Origin: Anaerotruncus sp. G3(2012)
GTDB lineage: Bacteria; Bacillota; Clostridia; Oscillospirales; Ruminococcaceae
Reading direction: 5' to 3'
Length of the DNA stretch: 37,450 bases
Assembly (NCBI RefSeq): GCF_000403395.2
Contig: NZ_KE159677.1
Coordinates: forward strand, 35,145-72,594
Under the pieces are notes generated by a model. The model was not told where the DNA came from. It did not search any database and saw nothing but the letters and a program-made list of their open reading frames with translations. Of this stretch, positions 22,363 to 30,806 are shown piece after piece. The position numbers and the translations under genes were made by a program. Position 1 is the stretch's first letter; every line of letters starts with the position of its first letter.

Positions 22363-24129
22363 TTAAAGCTGCCGGACAAGCTGTTCCAGCTTGCTGTCGA
22401 TCTCTTTGTAGTAGTTGTCAAACAGGTCGAGCCGGTCGTTGGGCACGTCGTATTTGATCTTGACGATCGAATCGAGCAGCCCGGTTTCGAGAATCTCCGA
22501 AATCGGCAGGTTCTGGGCGATTACCGCGCTGCACCTGTCGTAGAAATAAAGCGCGACCTGCATCATCTTGAGCTGCTTGGGCAGGGGGACATAGGTATCG
22601 TCCCGATGGTAGGCGTTCTGCTGGAGCAGCCCGACCCGGATCAACCGGGCGGTCTCGATGACCAGCTTCTGGTCATCGGGGAGTACATCCGAGCCGATCA
22701 GCTTGACAATCTCCATCAGCTTGTTCTCTTCGAGCAGCAGGTTGGCGATCCGCTGCCGGCAGGCCATGAAGTCGGGCGAGATGTTTTTGGCGTACCAGGG
22801 CGCGAGATCGTCCAGATACTCGCTGTAGCTGGTGTTCCAGTTGATCGCCGGATAGTGGCGCGCATAGGCGAGGCTCTTATCGAGCGCCCAGAAGCAGCGG
22901 ACAAACCGCTTGGTGTTCTGGGTGACCGGCTCGGAGAAGTCCGCGCCCTGCGGGGAGACCGCCCCGATGATCGTCACCGAGCCTTCGGTGCCGTTCAGGT
23001 TCTCCATGTAGCCCGCGCGCTCGTAGAACTGGGAGATGCGGGAGGGCAGGTAGGCCGGGAACCCCTCTTCGGCGGGCATCTCCTCCAAACGGCCGGAGAT
23101 TTCCCGCAGCGCCTCGGCCCAGCGGGAAGTCGAATCCGCCATGACCGCGACATGGTAGCCCATATCCCGGTAATACTCGGCGAGGGTGATGCCGGTATAG
23201 ATCGAGGCTTCGCGCGCCGCGACCGGCATATTGGAGGTGTTGGCGATCAAAACAGTGCGGGCGGTCAGCGGCTTGCCCGACTTGGGGTCGATCAGCTCGC
23301 CGAACTCCTTGAGCACCTGGGTCATCTCGTTGCCGCGCTCGCCGCAGCCGATATAGACGATGATATCCGCATCGCTCCATTTGGCGAGCTGGTGTTGGGT
23401 CATCGTTTTGCCGGTGCCGAACCCGCCCGGCACTGCGGCGGTGCCGCCCTTGGCAACCGGGAAGAGGGTGTCGATCACCCGCTGGCCGGTAATCAGCGGG
23501 CGTTCGATCGGGCGGCGCTCAGCCACCGGGCGCGGTACCCGGATCGGCCATTTGTGGGCAAGGCAGAGTTCATGCCGGACGCCCTGCCCGTCCTCGACAA
23601 CGACCAGCGGGTCAAAGACCCGGTATGCCCCGTCCGGAACCACCGAAACGACTGTCCCGGTCAGGCCGGGCGGACAGAGGGCGCGGTTCTCGATGATTGC
23701 GGTTTCCTGGCAGGCGGCGTAGACGTCCCCACCCTTGATCTGGTCGCCCTCCCGGACCCGGATGGTGGTTTCCCACTGTTTTTCAATATCGAGGGCCGGG
23801 ATGTCGCTGCCCTCGGGGATGAATGCGCCCGACTGTTTTGCAATCACGTCGAGCGGGCGTTCGATCCCGTCAAAGATGTTGGAAAGGATGCCCGGGCCGA
23901 GGGTAGCGCAGAGCGGCCCGCCGGTGCCGGAGACCGGCTCGCCCGGATGCAGCCCGGTGGTAACCTCATAGACCTGGATGGTGGTCCGGCTGGACGAGAT
24001 ATTGATGACCTCACCGATCAGGCGCTTTTCCCCGACGTAGACCATCTCCATCATCTGGAAGCCGGTCGCACCCTCCACGGTGATGACCGGGCCGTTAATC
24101 GAATAGACAACTGGTTGCAAACCGTTCAC
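22363..24129 (-). CDS. atpA: V-type ATP synthase catalytic subunit A
   Basis: This 588-residue catalytic subunit has the P-loop GGFGTGKT (about residue 232), the V-type non-homologous insert near residues 120-190, the Walker B region [39 protein letters not shown], and the closing [17 protein letters not shown]. Together A and B form the ATP-hydrolysing or ATP-making hexamer. The start is GTG at 24129, 6 bases after the subunit E stop, and the ribosome site is weak (AAAGCGGG). Translation probably depends on coupling to E. Confidence 0.96.
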   Translation of the reverse strand: MNGLQPVVYSINGPVITVEGATGFQMMEMVYVGEKRLIGEVINISSSRTTIQVYEVTTGLHPGEPVSGTGGPLCATLGPGILSNIFDGIERPLDVIAKQSGAFIPEGSDIPALDIEKQWETTIRVREGDQIKGGDVYAACQETAIIENRALCPPGLTGTVVSVVPDGAYRVFDPLVVVEDGQGVRHELCLAHKWPIRVPRPVAERRPIERPLITGQRVIDTLFPVAKGGTAAVPGGFGTGKTMTQHQLAKWSDADIIVYIGCGERGNEMTQVLKEFGELIDPKSGKPLTARTVLIANTSNMPVAAREASIYTGITLAEYYRDMGYHVAVMADSTSRWAEALREISGRLEEMPAEEGFPAYLPSRISQFYERAGYMENLNGTEGSVTIIGAVSPQGADFSEPVTQNTKRFVRCFWALDKSLAYARHYPAINWNTSYSEYLDDLAPWYAKNISPDFMACRQRIANLLLEENKLMEIVKLIGSDVLPDDQKLVIETARLIRVGLLQQNAYHRDDTYVPLPKQLKMMQVALYFYDRCSAVIAQNLPISEILETGLLDSIVKIKYDVPNDRLDLFDNYYKEIDSKLEQLVRQL

Positions 24130-24135
24130 CCCGCT

Positions 24136-24741
24136 TTATTCTAAATGGAAGTTGGAATGGCTGAAAAACCAGTCCTTCTGTTCAGCCAGCGCGGAGTCGA
24201 GGGTCAGGTCCACCTCGATCCCGCGGGCCCTGCTGCGCAGCAGAACCCCGCCAAGCTGGATCTGCTCCGACCCATCGACTGTGCATTCCCTGCCGAAGGC
24301 CGACTTGACCTGTCCGGCAAGCGGGAGGTCTTCAGGGCGCAGCAGCAGTTCGGCGTCCGGCAGATCGTCCGGGCAGTCTGCGGCGAGCTTCTGCGTCTGC
24401 CGTTCGAGGTAGGCGGGATAGTCCGGCCCTTTGGAAAAGACCGCGAGTTCGGCCCGGGCGCGGGCGATGATCTCCGCGAGATACTGCTCCCGCTGCTGGT
24501 AGAGCTGCTTTTTCAGGTCGCGCGCATTCCGGGAAATCTCCTTGACATTCTCGGTCTGCATCTGGTGGATCTGGTCCTGTATCTGCTGGTAAAGGCCGTT
24601 CAAAAGCCGGTTTTCCTCTTTGTCCAGCTCGGCCTTCTTCATCCGTTCGGTCACCTGCTCAGCCTCCTGCCGCTCGGCGGCGGCCTTCGCAAGGATCGCT
24701 TCCTCAAATAATTCGAGTTTGTGGGTTACTGTATTTGGCAT
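24136..24741 (-). CDS. atpE: V-type ATP synthase subunit E
   Basis: The 201-residue peripheral stalk subunit has an N-terminal coiled coil (EEAILAKAAAERQEAEQVTERMKKAELDKEENRLLNGLY) and a compact C-terminal domain ending in GGVLLRSRARGIEVDLTLDSALAEQKD, the usual end of E subunits. It ties the A/B head to subunit I together with the G-like protein. GAGGTG lies 7 bases before the ATG. It is placed between F and A. Confidence 0.88.
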   Translation of the reverse strand: MPNTVTHKLELFEEAILAKAAAERQEAEQVTERMKKAELDKEENRLLNGLYQQIQDQIHQMQTENVKEISRNARDLKKQLYQQREQYLAEIIARARAELAVFSKGPDYPAYLERQTQKLAADCPDDLPDAELLLRPEDLPLAGQVKSAFGRECTVDGSEQIQLGGVLLRSRARGIEVDLTLDSALAEQKDWFFSHSNFHLE

Positions 24742-24769
24742 GTCGTTTCACCTCGTATGCATTCCCGCG

Positions 24770-25078
24770 TCATAGCTGGACGCCGATCGCTTCGCCCACA
24801 TACCGCTCGATCATCTGGGAGACGTCCCCTTTTCCATGCCGGTCGGGGACTTCGACGATCAGCGGGCGTTTCTGGCTGAGCTTATAGCGGTAGATTGTTT
24901 CGGGGCAGGCATTGACCAGCTTTTCGGTCATCAGGACAATCCCGATCTGCGGGTCCGCCGCCAGCCGTTTGATTGCCTCGGAGACCTCTTCGGCCGTGTG
25001 AAGGACCTCCCCTTCGATCCCCGCCAGACGCATCCCCATTGCGGTATCGACATTGTCGCTCAATGCGTAGAATTTCAT
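24770..25078 (-). CDS. atpF: V-type ATP synthase subunit F
   Basis: The 102-residue subunit has the Rossmann-like fold of subunit F: MKFYALSDNVDTAMGMRLAGIEG at the start and IGIVLMTEKLVNACPETIYRYK in the middle, with a C-terminal helix that contacts D on the rotor. Length is typical. It is 11 bases after the K gene stop. GAGGAAAA precedes the ATG. Confidence 0.93.
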   Translation of the reverse strand: MKFYALSDNVDTAMGMRLAGIEGEVLHTAEEVSEAIKRLAADPQIGIVLMTEKLVNACPETIYRYKLSQKRPLIVEVPDRHGKGDVSQMIERYVGEAIGVQL

Positions 25079-25089
25079 CGCCGTTTTCC

Positions 25090-25521
25090 TCAGAGCTTGT
25101 TGATGATGAGGATCGAGATCAGCAGCCCATAGAGCGCGACGCCCTCACCAAGCACAACGAAGATCATCGCCTTACCGAATGCTTTGGGGTCCTCGGAAAA
25201 CGCGCCGATTGCGGCAGGGGCGGTGGAAGCGATCGCGATGCCCGCGCCCAGGCAGGAAAGCCCGGTTGCGAGGGCGGCAGCGATAAAGCCCATGCCCGAA
25301 CCAGATGCAGCTGCCGCGGCCTCCGCTGCGGCAGGAGCGGCCTCCGCAGAGACGCCGGAAGAGAGCGCGACCAGCAGCAGGGCGGCAACCATAAAGACGC
25401 CGAGGTTGGCGAATACCCGCTTTTTCACACCGGTATGGACCGTCTGTGTTCTGCGCATCGGCAGAAGCAGCAGAGCGGCAAACAGGACAGCCATCGTCGG
25501 AACAACAAACAACATCATCAT
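25090..25521 (-). CDS. atpK: V-type ATP synthase subunit K (membrane ring)
   Basis: This 143-residue proteolipid has four hydrophobic segments. The C-terminal two form the ion-binding hairpin: GFIAAALATGLSCLGAGIAIASTAPAAIGAF and AMIFVVLGEGVALYGLLISILII, with the essential Glu in GEG. The N-terminal two segments and an Ala/Glu-rich linker have no such acid, so there is one binding Glu per four helices. Whether H+ or Na+ moves is not clear from these residues. The start at 25521 (first of three ATGs) has GGAGGG 7 bases upstream; a longer frame to 25605 runs into the repeat element. Confidence 0.9.
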   Translation of the reverse strand: MMMLFVVPTMAVLFAALLLLPMRRTQTVHTGVKKRVFANLGVFMVAALLLVALSSGVSAEAAPAAAEAAAAASGSGMGFIAAALATGLSCLGAGIAIASTAPAAIGAFSEDPKAFGKAMIFVVLGEGVALYGLLISILIINKL

Positions 25522-25553
25522 AGAAAATCCCTCCAAATTCATTATATCTGGAA

Positions 25554-25795
25554 AGGTGCTTTTTTCTTGCAAAAAGCACCCTCCTGCCGCTTCGCGGCAA
25601 TTCACCCGAAAAAGGCGCTTCTCAGGCGGGCGCCCAGCGCCCAGGAAGGCGTTCCGCGCTCATCTCGCGCCAAGAGCCCGCCTTCGGCGGGTTGCGCTCG
25701 AAACGCTTCGCTGCGGCTCGCAGTGCGGAGCGCGGCCAAAGGCTCTGCCTTTGGAATCCGCCGCCTTTGAAAAGGCGGGCGAAACTTTTGAGTCT
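25554..25795. repeat. Composite hairpin element inside the V-ATPase operon
   Basis: The gap between I and K (25522-25803) is filled by a chain of hairpins: GGTGCTTTTT/AAAAAGCACC, GCCGC-TTC-GCGGC, GCCCGCC-TTC-GGCGGG and CCAAAGG/CCTTTGG. It ends in CCGCCTTTGAAAAGGCGGGCGAAACTTTT. That end is a diverged copy of the 77-base repeat at 64-140 and 37356-37432. It is non-coding, REP-like in look, and must be transcribed with the operon. Confidence 0.7.
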
Positions 25796-25803
25796 TGCGG
25801 GGG

Positions 25804-27792
25804 TTACGCTTCCTCGGCGGTAGTGACATGGATCGGTACAAACGGCCTGCCGTCCCCGTCGAAATACCGGCTGAACATCTCATAGAACTCGAGGCGCAGC
25901 ACCTGGATGCCGACGATCAGCCCTTCCATGCCGATGACGAACAGGTTCCCGACAACAAGAACAAACGGACTGACCGAATGGGACACCATCTCCGAGAGGG
26001 TGAACACCACTGCCATCATCCCCGCGTGGCTCAGAACAAACCCGCCCACCCGCAGGAAAGACATGGTGTTTGAGAAAAAGCTCAGAACCACCTCGAACAG
26101 TTCAAAGAAGCCGATCAGCACATAGCCGGTGTAGCCGCCCTCCGGGCGGGCTTCCTCCGCGCTTTTGCCCTGGCTGAGTCCACCGAGCGGCTCCTTAAAG
26201 AGGATCAGCATCAGCGGCAGGATGATCCACAGCGTGATATAGGCTTCCGTGAAATAGTTTTTCCCGGTGAGGAACAGGACCGCCGCACCGAACAGGATCG
26301 ACCCATAGAACAGGAATCCCGCTATGCCGTTGGCGGAGAAAAATGCGCGTTCCCAGTCCTTCCTGCGCACGCTGATATAAATATCGAGCAGGATTGACGA
26401 GCAGATCAGCACCACACCGAGCGCAACCGCCGAAAGCAGCACCAGGTTGGTATTCTCGGGGGCCATGACCTCGATCGGCTTGCCCGGAAGCCCGAACACC
26501 TTCTGGTAGAACGGGTCGAGCAGATGTTCAAACCCGAACACCGAGCCATAGAAGGTCCCGAAGATGCAGGAAAAAATCCCGATGCGGTTGATAACCCGGG
26601 CGATGTTCAGCCGTTTTTTCCACCAGAGCAGCCATCCGCCCAGCACGAGCAGCAGCCCCTGCCCGAGATCCCCGAACATGATGCCGAACAGCAGGCAGTA
26701 GGTGAAGGCGACAAATGGGGTCGGGTCGAAGTCCCCATAGGCCGGCAAGCCGTACATCTCGACGAACATCTCAAACGGCTTGGAAAACCAGCCGTTTTTC
26801 AGCCTGGTCGGCGGGACCAGACGTTTGTCCGCATCGTGCGGCTTCAGCTCAACGGTTACCCCGTCGAGCGGTTCAAACACAGCGGCGAATGCCTGCGCAT
26901 CCTCCTCCTGCACAAACCCGGTGATGTAAAACAGATCGAAAAAGTTTCGCTTGAGCACCGCGACATATTTGCGCAGGTTGAAGGAATCCGAGAGGAATTT
27001 GAGCCGGGTATAGAGCCGGAAATACTCCTCCTTGTTTTGGGCAATCAGCTGCCTGCACTGCTCGTTGACCCGTTCCCGCTCGGCGCGGTTTTTCTCCAGC
27101 TCCGCCTTGATCCGCGCGATCTCATCCTCGGGGGTCCCATGGATGAACTCGGGCACCCGCACCCGCTCGAAATAGAGGGAGGAGAACAGGTTGTCGATCT
27201 CGGGGGCGTCGTCGGTCAGACAGAAATAGACGCTCCAGTTGTAGTCCTCCTCGGTATCGAACGATTTGTAGATAAACGGGCGGGTCTTATAAAGCGCGAG
27301 TTTGGCTTCGCTGTCGACCGGCATCCGCCCAAACCGGACCTTGGTATACCGGCAGTTGAAAATCTTGTCAAAGTGGACGTCCAGCGAGACCAGGTGCGAG
27401 ATATGCACCAGCGCGCCTTCATCCTGTTCGATCTCCCGCTGGAGTGTGTTGTGGCGTTCCCGCAGCGCGTCCAGTTCCTCCTTGAACCGGGTGTAAAACT
27501 GTTTGTAATCGTCAGCACTGGTCTGGATAACCTTTTCCAGGTCCTCCTTCTGCACATACTGCGGCATGTATTCCGGGTGAATCCCGGCGGTCACACCGAG
27601 ATCGACCACATGGCTGAGCATTTCGGCATAGGGGTTCTCGTCCGAAAGCGGCTTGAACCCGGCGACCTCCCCCGCAGTATGGATCGATGGTTCGGGGTGG
27701 AATGCCCCGTTTTCGATCACCCGCAGAAGCACGTCGTCCAAATGCTTCATGTCGCCCATAATGCTTACCAGCGAAAGCTTGGCAATAGACAT
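25804..27792 (-). CDS. atpI: V-type ATP synthase subunit I
   Basis: The 662-residue stator subunit has a soluble N-terminal half with coiled coils (DALRERHNTLQREIEQDEGAL; ARIKAELEKNRAERERVNEQ), then, after FDPTPFVAFTYCLLFGIMFGDLGQGLLLVLGG (about residue 370), seven or so membrane helices carrying the ion half-channels. The C-terminal SNTMSFLRVGGFVLSHAGMMAVVF is highly conserved. The start MSIAKLSLVSIMG at 27792 is chosen; AAAGGACG lies upstream. A longer frame to 28191 would run through the inserted element and into subunit C and is rejected. Confidence 0.95.
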   Translation of the reverse strand: MSIAKLSLVSIMGDMKHLDDVLLRVIENGAFHPEPSIHTAGEVAGFKPLSDENPYAEMLSHVVDLGVTAGIHPEYMPQYVQKEDLEKVIQTSADDYKQFYTRFKEELDALRERHNTLQREIEQDEGALVHISHLVSLDVHFDKIFNCRYTKVRFGRMPVDSEAKLALYKTRPFIYKSFDTEEDYNWSVYFCLTDDAPEIDNLFSSLYFERVRVPEFIHGTPEDEIARIKAELEKNRAERERVNEQCRQLIAQNKEEYFRLYTRLKFLSDSFNLRKYVAVLKRNFFDLFYITGFVQEEDAQAFAAVFEPLDGVTVELKPHDADKRLVPPTRLKNGWFSKPFEMFVEMYGLPAYGDFDPTPFVAFTYCLLFGIMFGDLGQGLLLVLGGWLLWWKKRLNIARVINRIGIFSCIFGTFYGSVFGFEHLLDPFYQKVFGLPGKPIEVMAPENTNLVLLSAVALGVVLICSSILLDIYISVRRKDWERAFFSANGIAGFLFYGSILFGAAVLFLTGKNYFTEAYITLWIILPLMLILFKEPLGGLSQGKSAEEARPEGGYTGYVLIGFFELFEVVLSFFSNTMSFLRVGGFVLSHAGMMAVVFTLSEMVSHSVSPFVLVVGNLFVIGMEGLIVGIQVLRLEFYEMFSRYFDGDGRPFVPIHVTTAEEA

Positions 27793-27900
27793 GGCGATTC
27801 GTCCTTTCTTCCGCGCGGGCCGGACCGTTCCGGCCCCACGCTTGGTAGGGCTTGCTTGAAACGGAAAAAGACGAAGATTCCGTTTTTCCAGACAGCCCTT

Positions 27901-28027
27901 AGAACCCGTATTCACAAGTGTTTGACGCCGCCCGAACAGGCCTTTTGCCGGCCTGCCGCGCTGCAAAACCCTGCAATACACAAAATATTGCCTGCATGGT
28001 TTCGCCTTACTGTGGATGCAGGTTCCT
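27901..28027. mobile_element. MITE-like element, copy 2, inside the V-ATPase operon
   Basis: About 127 bases with ends AGAACCCGTATTCACAAGTG and, on the right, the complement of AGGAACCTGCATCCACAG. Read in reverse complement, its interior matches 6734-6832 (GTGTATTGCA, GCGGCAGGCCGGCAAAAG, GTGAATACGGGTT). The right end overlaps the TAG stop codon of subunit C (28026-28028). It fills most of the 233-base gap between C and I. Confidence 0.65.
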
Positions 28028-29060
28028 AGTGGCAGAGCAGGCTGCCGATCCGTTCGGGGGGAAGCTGGTAACGGACCCCCTCGATCACCCGGATGATGTT
28101 TTCCGCCTCGATCTGGCGCAGCAGGATAAAGGCCAGAAACACCACCTGCGGGTCGGTCGAGAAGTGCAGCTTGTGCCGGATCAGCCCGCACCGGATCGCT
28201 TCGGTCCCGCTCTCGATGTAGTTCATCTCAGGCGAAAGCGCCCGTTTATAGGGGGAGATGCTGCACAGCATCTTCATAAACGTCTGCGCATCGCGGGCTT
28301 CCACCAGCCGGTCGAGCTGCTTTTCCCCGATCCGGCAGCGGACCGGCAGCAGCATCTTCCGGATCCGTTCGGGAGGCGCCTGGAAGGTCGTTTTGAGCCG
28401 GAAGATGGTGTTGAGGTTGCTCGTCTCCGCCCGCAGGCTGATCAGCTCCTGCACCTGCCTGCGGCTTTCCCCATGCAGTTTCGCGCAGTAGCCAAGCAGG
28501 GTGGTGTAATAATAGGTGCGCAGCGCGACCTCCACTGCGGTATAATCCACCCTGCCGTCCCGGACATCTGCCTGTGCACACTGCCGCAATACCGTCCCAT
28601 AGGGGGTATTCGCGACTGTCTCAAGGAGCTGGGAGAAATCCCGCACCTGTGCGAGCGCGAACAGGTCAAACGACGCATAAGCGCTCATAAACGCGGGAAT
28701 CTCCGCAACCATCGTCCCGGGATGCCCGGAGATCAGATCCCGCATACAGGTGAGGATCAGGTTGATCTCCATGTCCATCACCACATAAAAACCCATGTGG
28801 TGATGGGGGCCAAGGAACCGCACCAGCCGGATATACTGGTGAAACAGGTCCTTGTGAAGCAGATTTTCGAGCTGCCCGCGGTGGATGGCGCTGTCCTGCA
28901 CCCCCGAAAGCGCGGCGGCATAGCTGGTTTTTTCCCGCAGATAGGCGGAAATCTCCTGCACGCTCTGCCGGCGGATCAGGTCGTCGTACTGTGTGCGGGT
29001 GAGCATCTGCCCATACATCGCCCGCACCTTTGCCAGGGCTGCATTCGCGGATCTGTTCAT
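28026..29060 (-). CDS. atpC: V-type ATP synthase subunit C
   Basis: The 344-residue subunit C (C/AC39, Pfam vATP-synt_AC39) forms the socket between the central shaft and the membrane ring. It begins NRSANAALAKVRAMYGQMLTRTQYDDLIRRQSVQEISAYLRE and shows the repeated three-helix pattern LRTYYYTTLLGYCAKLHGESRRQVQELISLRAETSNLNTIFRLK. Length is normal even though a repeat element overlaps the stop codon. It lies 4 bases after the upstream coiled-coil gene. Confidence 0.9.
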   Translation of the reverse strand: MNRSANAALAKVRAMYGQMLTRTQYDDLIRRQSVQEISAYLREKTSYAAALSGVQDSAIHRGQLENLLHKDLFHQYIRLVRFLGPHHHMGFYVVMDMEINLILTCMRDLISGHPGTMVAEIPAFMSAYASFDLFALAQVRDFSQLLETVANTPYGTVLRQCAQADVRDGRVDYTAVEVALRTYYYTTLLGYCAKLHGESRRQVQELISLRAETSNLNTIFRLKTTFQAPPERIRKMLLPVRCRIGEKQLDRLVEARDAQTFMKMLCSISPYKRALSPEMNYIESGTEAIRCGLIRHKLHFSTDPQVVFLAFILLRQIEAENIIRVIEGVRYQLPPERIGSLLCH

Positions 29061-29064
29061 CGCC

Positions 29065-29385
29065 TCACCCGCCTATACAGCGGGAGACGATCTCCCGGAT
29101 CCACCGTTCCCCGTTCTCCTGATAGGTCTGCCGGAGATGTTCCATCTGGAGGTCGTACCTGCGCCGGGCTTCCACAAACTGCTCTTCCTTTTCGGCCTGT
29201 GCCTCCCGGCGGCAGTCTTCCATATGCCGCGCGAGATGGTCCCGGTAAAGGTTGGCCATCTCCTGTTTGTAGTCCCCCATGCGGCTCATGACTTCCCGGC
29301 GCTGATCCAGTGCTTCCCGCACAAGCTGCTGTCCCTTTTCGTCATACTCGATCAGGCGCCTGATTACCTCTTCCAAAAAGCTCAC
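29065..29385 (-). CDS. Small coiled-coil protein, V-ATPase subunit G-like
   Basis: The 106-residue protein is almost wholly helical and charged (EEVIRRLIEYDEKGQQLVREALDQRREVMSRM; RREAQAEKEEQFVEARRRYDLQMEHL). This form and its place as first gene of the operon match the peripheral stalk subunit G/H that pairs with E. The identification rests on position and coiled-coil character, not on a clear motif. The start is uncertain: GTG at 29385 lies directly against AAAGG, whereas an in-frame TTG at 29376 has a better spacing of about 9 bases. Confidence 0.78.
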   Translation of the reverse strand: MSFLEEVIRRLIEYDEKGQQLVREALDQRREVMSRMGDYKQEMANLYRDHLARHMEDCRREAQAEKEEQFVEARRRYDLQMEHLRQTYQENGERWIREIVSRCIGG

Positions 29386-29486
29386 CCTTTCTTTTCTTCA
29401 TGTCTGGCAATCGCAAAAATATGGCTTCCGTTTTGTCCCTCTATTATTTTCCATCCAGTGAAAAACAAACTTTTGGAAACGTCCCT

Positions 29487-29515
29487 AGTTTAGCCTGATT
29501 ACGGAAATTTTTCAA
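29487..29515 (-). promoter_or_regulatory. Sigma-A promoter of the V-ATPase operon
   Basis: On the minus strand TTGAAA (29515-29510) and TAAACT (29492-29487) are 17 bases apart. Transcription should begin near 29480, about 95 bases before the first gene. Confidence 0.75.
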
Positions 29516-29698
29516 GTTAAATTTTAAACGAAATTCTTTTTTCAAAGTTTCTCTGTGCTAATTGTATATTTTTTTATCTAAAAGCGACCTGACTTGTTGA
29601 ATTTGCACATACCCCTCCGGCACAAAACCCCATCTTAAAAACAGATGATAGGGTGAATCCTTCCCCCTATTCCTCGGGCTTCCATCCGGGCCAAAACC

Positions 29699-29727
29699 TT
29701 GACGGGCCTTCCAGCTTTTGCTATACT
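29699..29727 (+). promoter_or_regulatory. Sigma-A promoter of the DIP1984-like gene
   Basis: TTGACG (29699-29704), a 17-base spacer and TATACT (29722-29727). The start of transcription lies near 29734, about 20 bases before the ATG at 29754. Confidence 0.85.
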
Positions 29728-29753
29728 GAAAAAAACGGATGGAGGACTTTGCC

Positions 29754-30206
29754 ATGAAACTTGCGGAAGCATTGCAGCTTCGTACCGGCCTGCAAAAACG
29801 GATCAGCCAGCTTTCCAGCCGTCTGTGCAACAACGCAACCGTCCAAGAAGGGGAAAAGCCCGCCGAGGACCCGGCCGCCCTGATGGAGGAATATGAGGAC
29901 TGCGTCGCCCAGCTGGAAGGATTGATTGCCCGGATCAACCGCACCAACAGCGAAACCCGGACCGAATCCGGCACGCTGACCGAGCTGCTGGCCCGCCGGG
30001 ACTGTCTGAAGCTGCGGCTGCAAACCTATCATGATTTCCTGGCCTCCGCCAGCAGTCTGACCCGCCGGGCCACCCGTTCGGAGATCCGGATTCTAAGCAC
30101 CATACCGGTGCCCGAGTACCAGAAAAAGGCGGATGTGCTTTCCCGCCGGCTGCGGGAGGTGGACAACGCCATCCAGTCCGCCAACTGGTCCACCGAGCTT
30201 TTGTAA
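29754..30206 (+). CDS. DIP1984-like family protein
   Basis: The 150-residue soluble helical protein starts MKLAEALQLRTGLQKRISQLSSRLCNNATVQEGEKPAEDP and has YEDCVAQLEGLIARINRTNSETRTESGTLTELLARRDCLKLRL, the signature of DIP1984/septicolysin-like small proteins. Its biochemical role is unknown. Length matches the family. GGAGG stands about 8 bases before the ATG at 29754, right behind a strong promoter, so it is a single-gene unit. It is one of the few plus-strand genes here. Confidence 0.88.
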   Translation: MKLAEALQLRTGLQKRISQLSSRLCNNATVQEGEKPAEDPAALMEEYEDCVAQLEGLIARINRTNSETRTESGTLTELLARRDCLKLRLQTYHDFLASASSLTRRATRSEIRILSTIPVPEYQKKADVLSRRLREVDNAIQSANWSTELL

Positions 30207-30250
30207 AAACCCCTTCCATTCTTTCGGATGCATTATCGTTCAAAAGAACG

Positions 30251-30288
30251 GAAAGAGGGGCCTTTCCACAGGGAAAAAGCCCCTCTTC
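30251..30288. terminator. Bidirectional hairpin between convergent genes
   Basis: AAGAGGGGC (30253-30261) and GCCCCTCTT (30279-30287) pair over 9 bases, extended inward by CTTTCC with GGGAAA. On the minus strand it is followed by TTTCCGTTCTTTTG, a loose T-rich tail. It separates the DIP1984-like gene from the convergent gene ending at 30310 and may stop transcription both ways. Confidence 0.6.
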
Positions 30289-30309
30289 ATGATCGGTATA
30301 AAACAACTG

Positions 30310-30801
30310 TCAGTTGATTTCACGCACCAAGAGACCCTGTTCGGCACCCGTTTGCGGGCACCTTTTCGACCGATGATACTCTGTCAATAAAACCAGATTC
30401 TCAAATTTTTCCGGCTCCTGATAGCGTTTTCTTCCGCTCTCTTCCCGAATTACCATCACTTCTCGCCCCAATGATTCAGGAACTGCGCGATAAACCGTAT
30501 ACGACCGGGATACTCCTTCCTCATCGGCCACCGTGATCCGAAGGATCGCCCCACCGCCCCGCTTTATAATCTGCCCATCCCGATCCCGCAGATCGGACCC
30601 ATCCGAAAGCAGGCAGCAAAGCTGCTCGATTTCATCCGGACAGTTGAGCCGCTTCTCTGCGAGCACCTCTCCTTTTGATGTTTCGTATAAGAGCGTCGCT
30701 GATTGTCCTGCGTAAATCTTTACACAGGATAACCCTATCAGCAATAGTGCTATCATGATTCCCGCGAAAAATTGCAGAAAATTTCGTTTTATATTCCCCA
30801 T
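30310..30801 (-). CDS. Membrane-anchored or exported protein paired with the peptidase
   Basis: The 163-residue protein is not recognised. It has one N-terminal hydrophobic helix (residues 9-28, FAGIMIALLLIGLSCVKIYAG) as anchor or signal, then about 130 residues with a beta-rich look (SATLLYETSKGEVLAEKRL; GGAILRITVADEEGVSRSYTVYR; GREVMVIREESG). The ATG at 30801 lies 5 bases after the peptidase stop codon and has no good ribosome site, so it is probably translated by coupling. Being made from the same message as an exported cysteine peptidase, it might be its inhibitor, chaperone or substrate, but nothing proves this. Confidence 0.65.
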   Translation of the reverse strand: MGNIKRNFLQFFAGIMIALLLIGLSCVKIYAGQSATLLYETSKGEVLAEKRLNCPDEIEQLCCLLSDGSDLRDRDGQIIKRGGGAILRITVADEEGVSRSYTVYRAVPESLGREVMVIREESGRKRYQEPEKFENLVLLTEYHRSKRCPQTGAEQGLLVREIN

Positions 30802-30806
30802 GATTT

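Noticed and set aside
22606-24144. A 512-codon open frame opposite V-ATPase subunit A
   Set aside because: A strongly conserved catalytic subunit fills the other strand, and the shadow is a codon-bias artefact.
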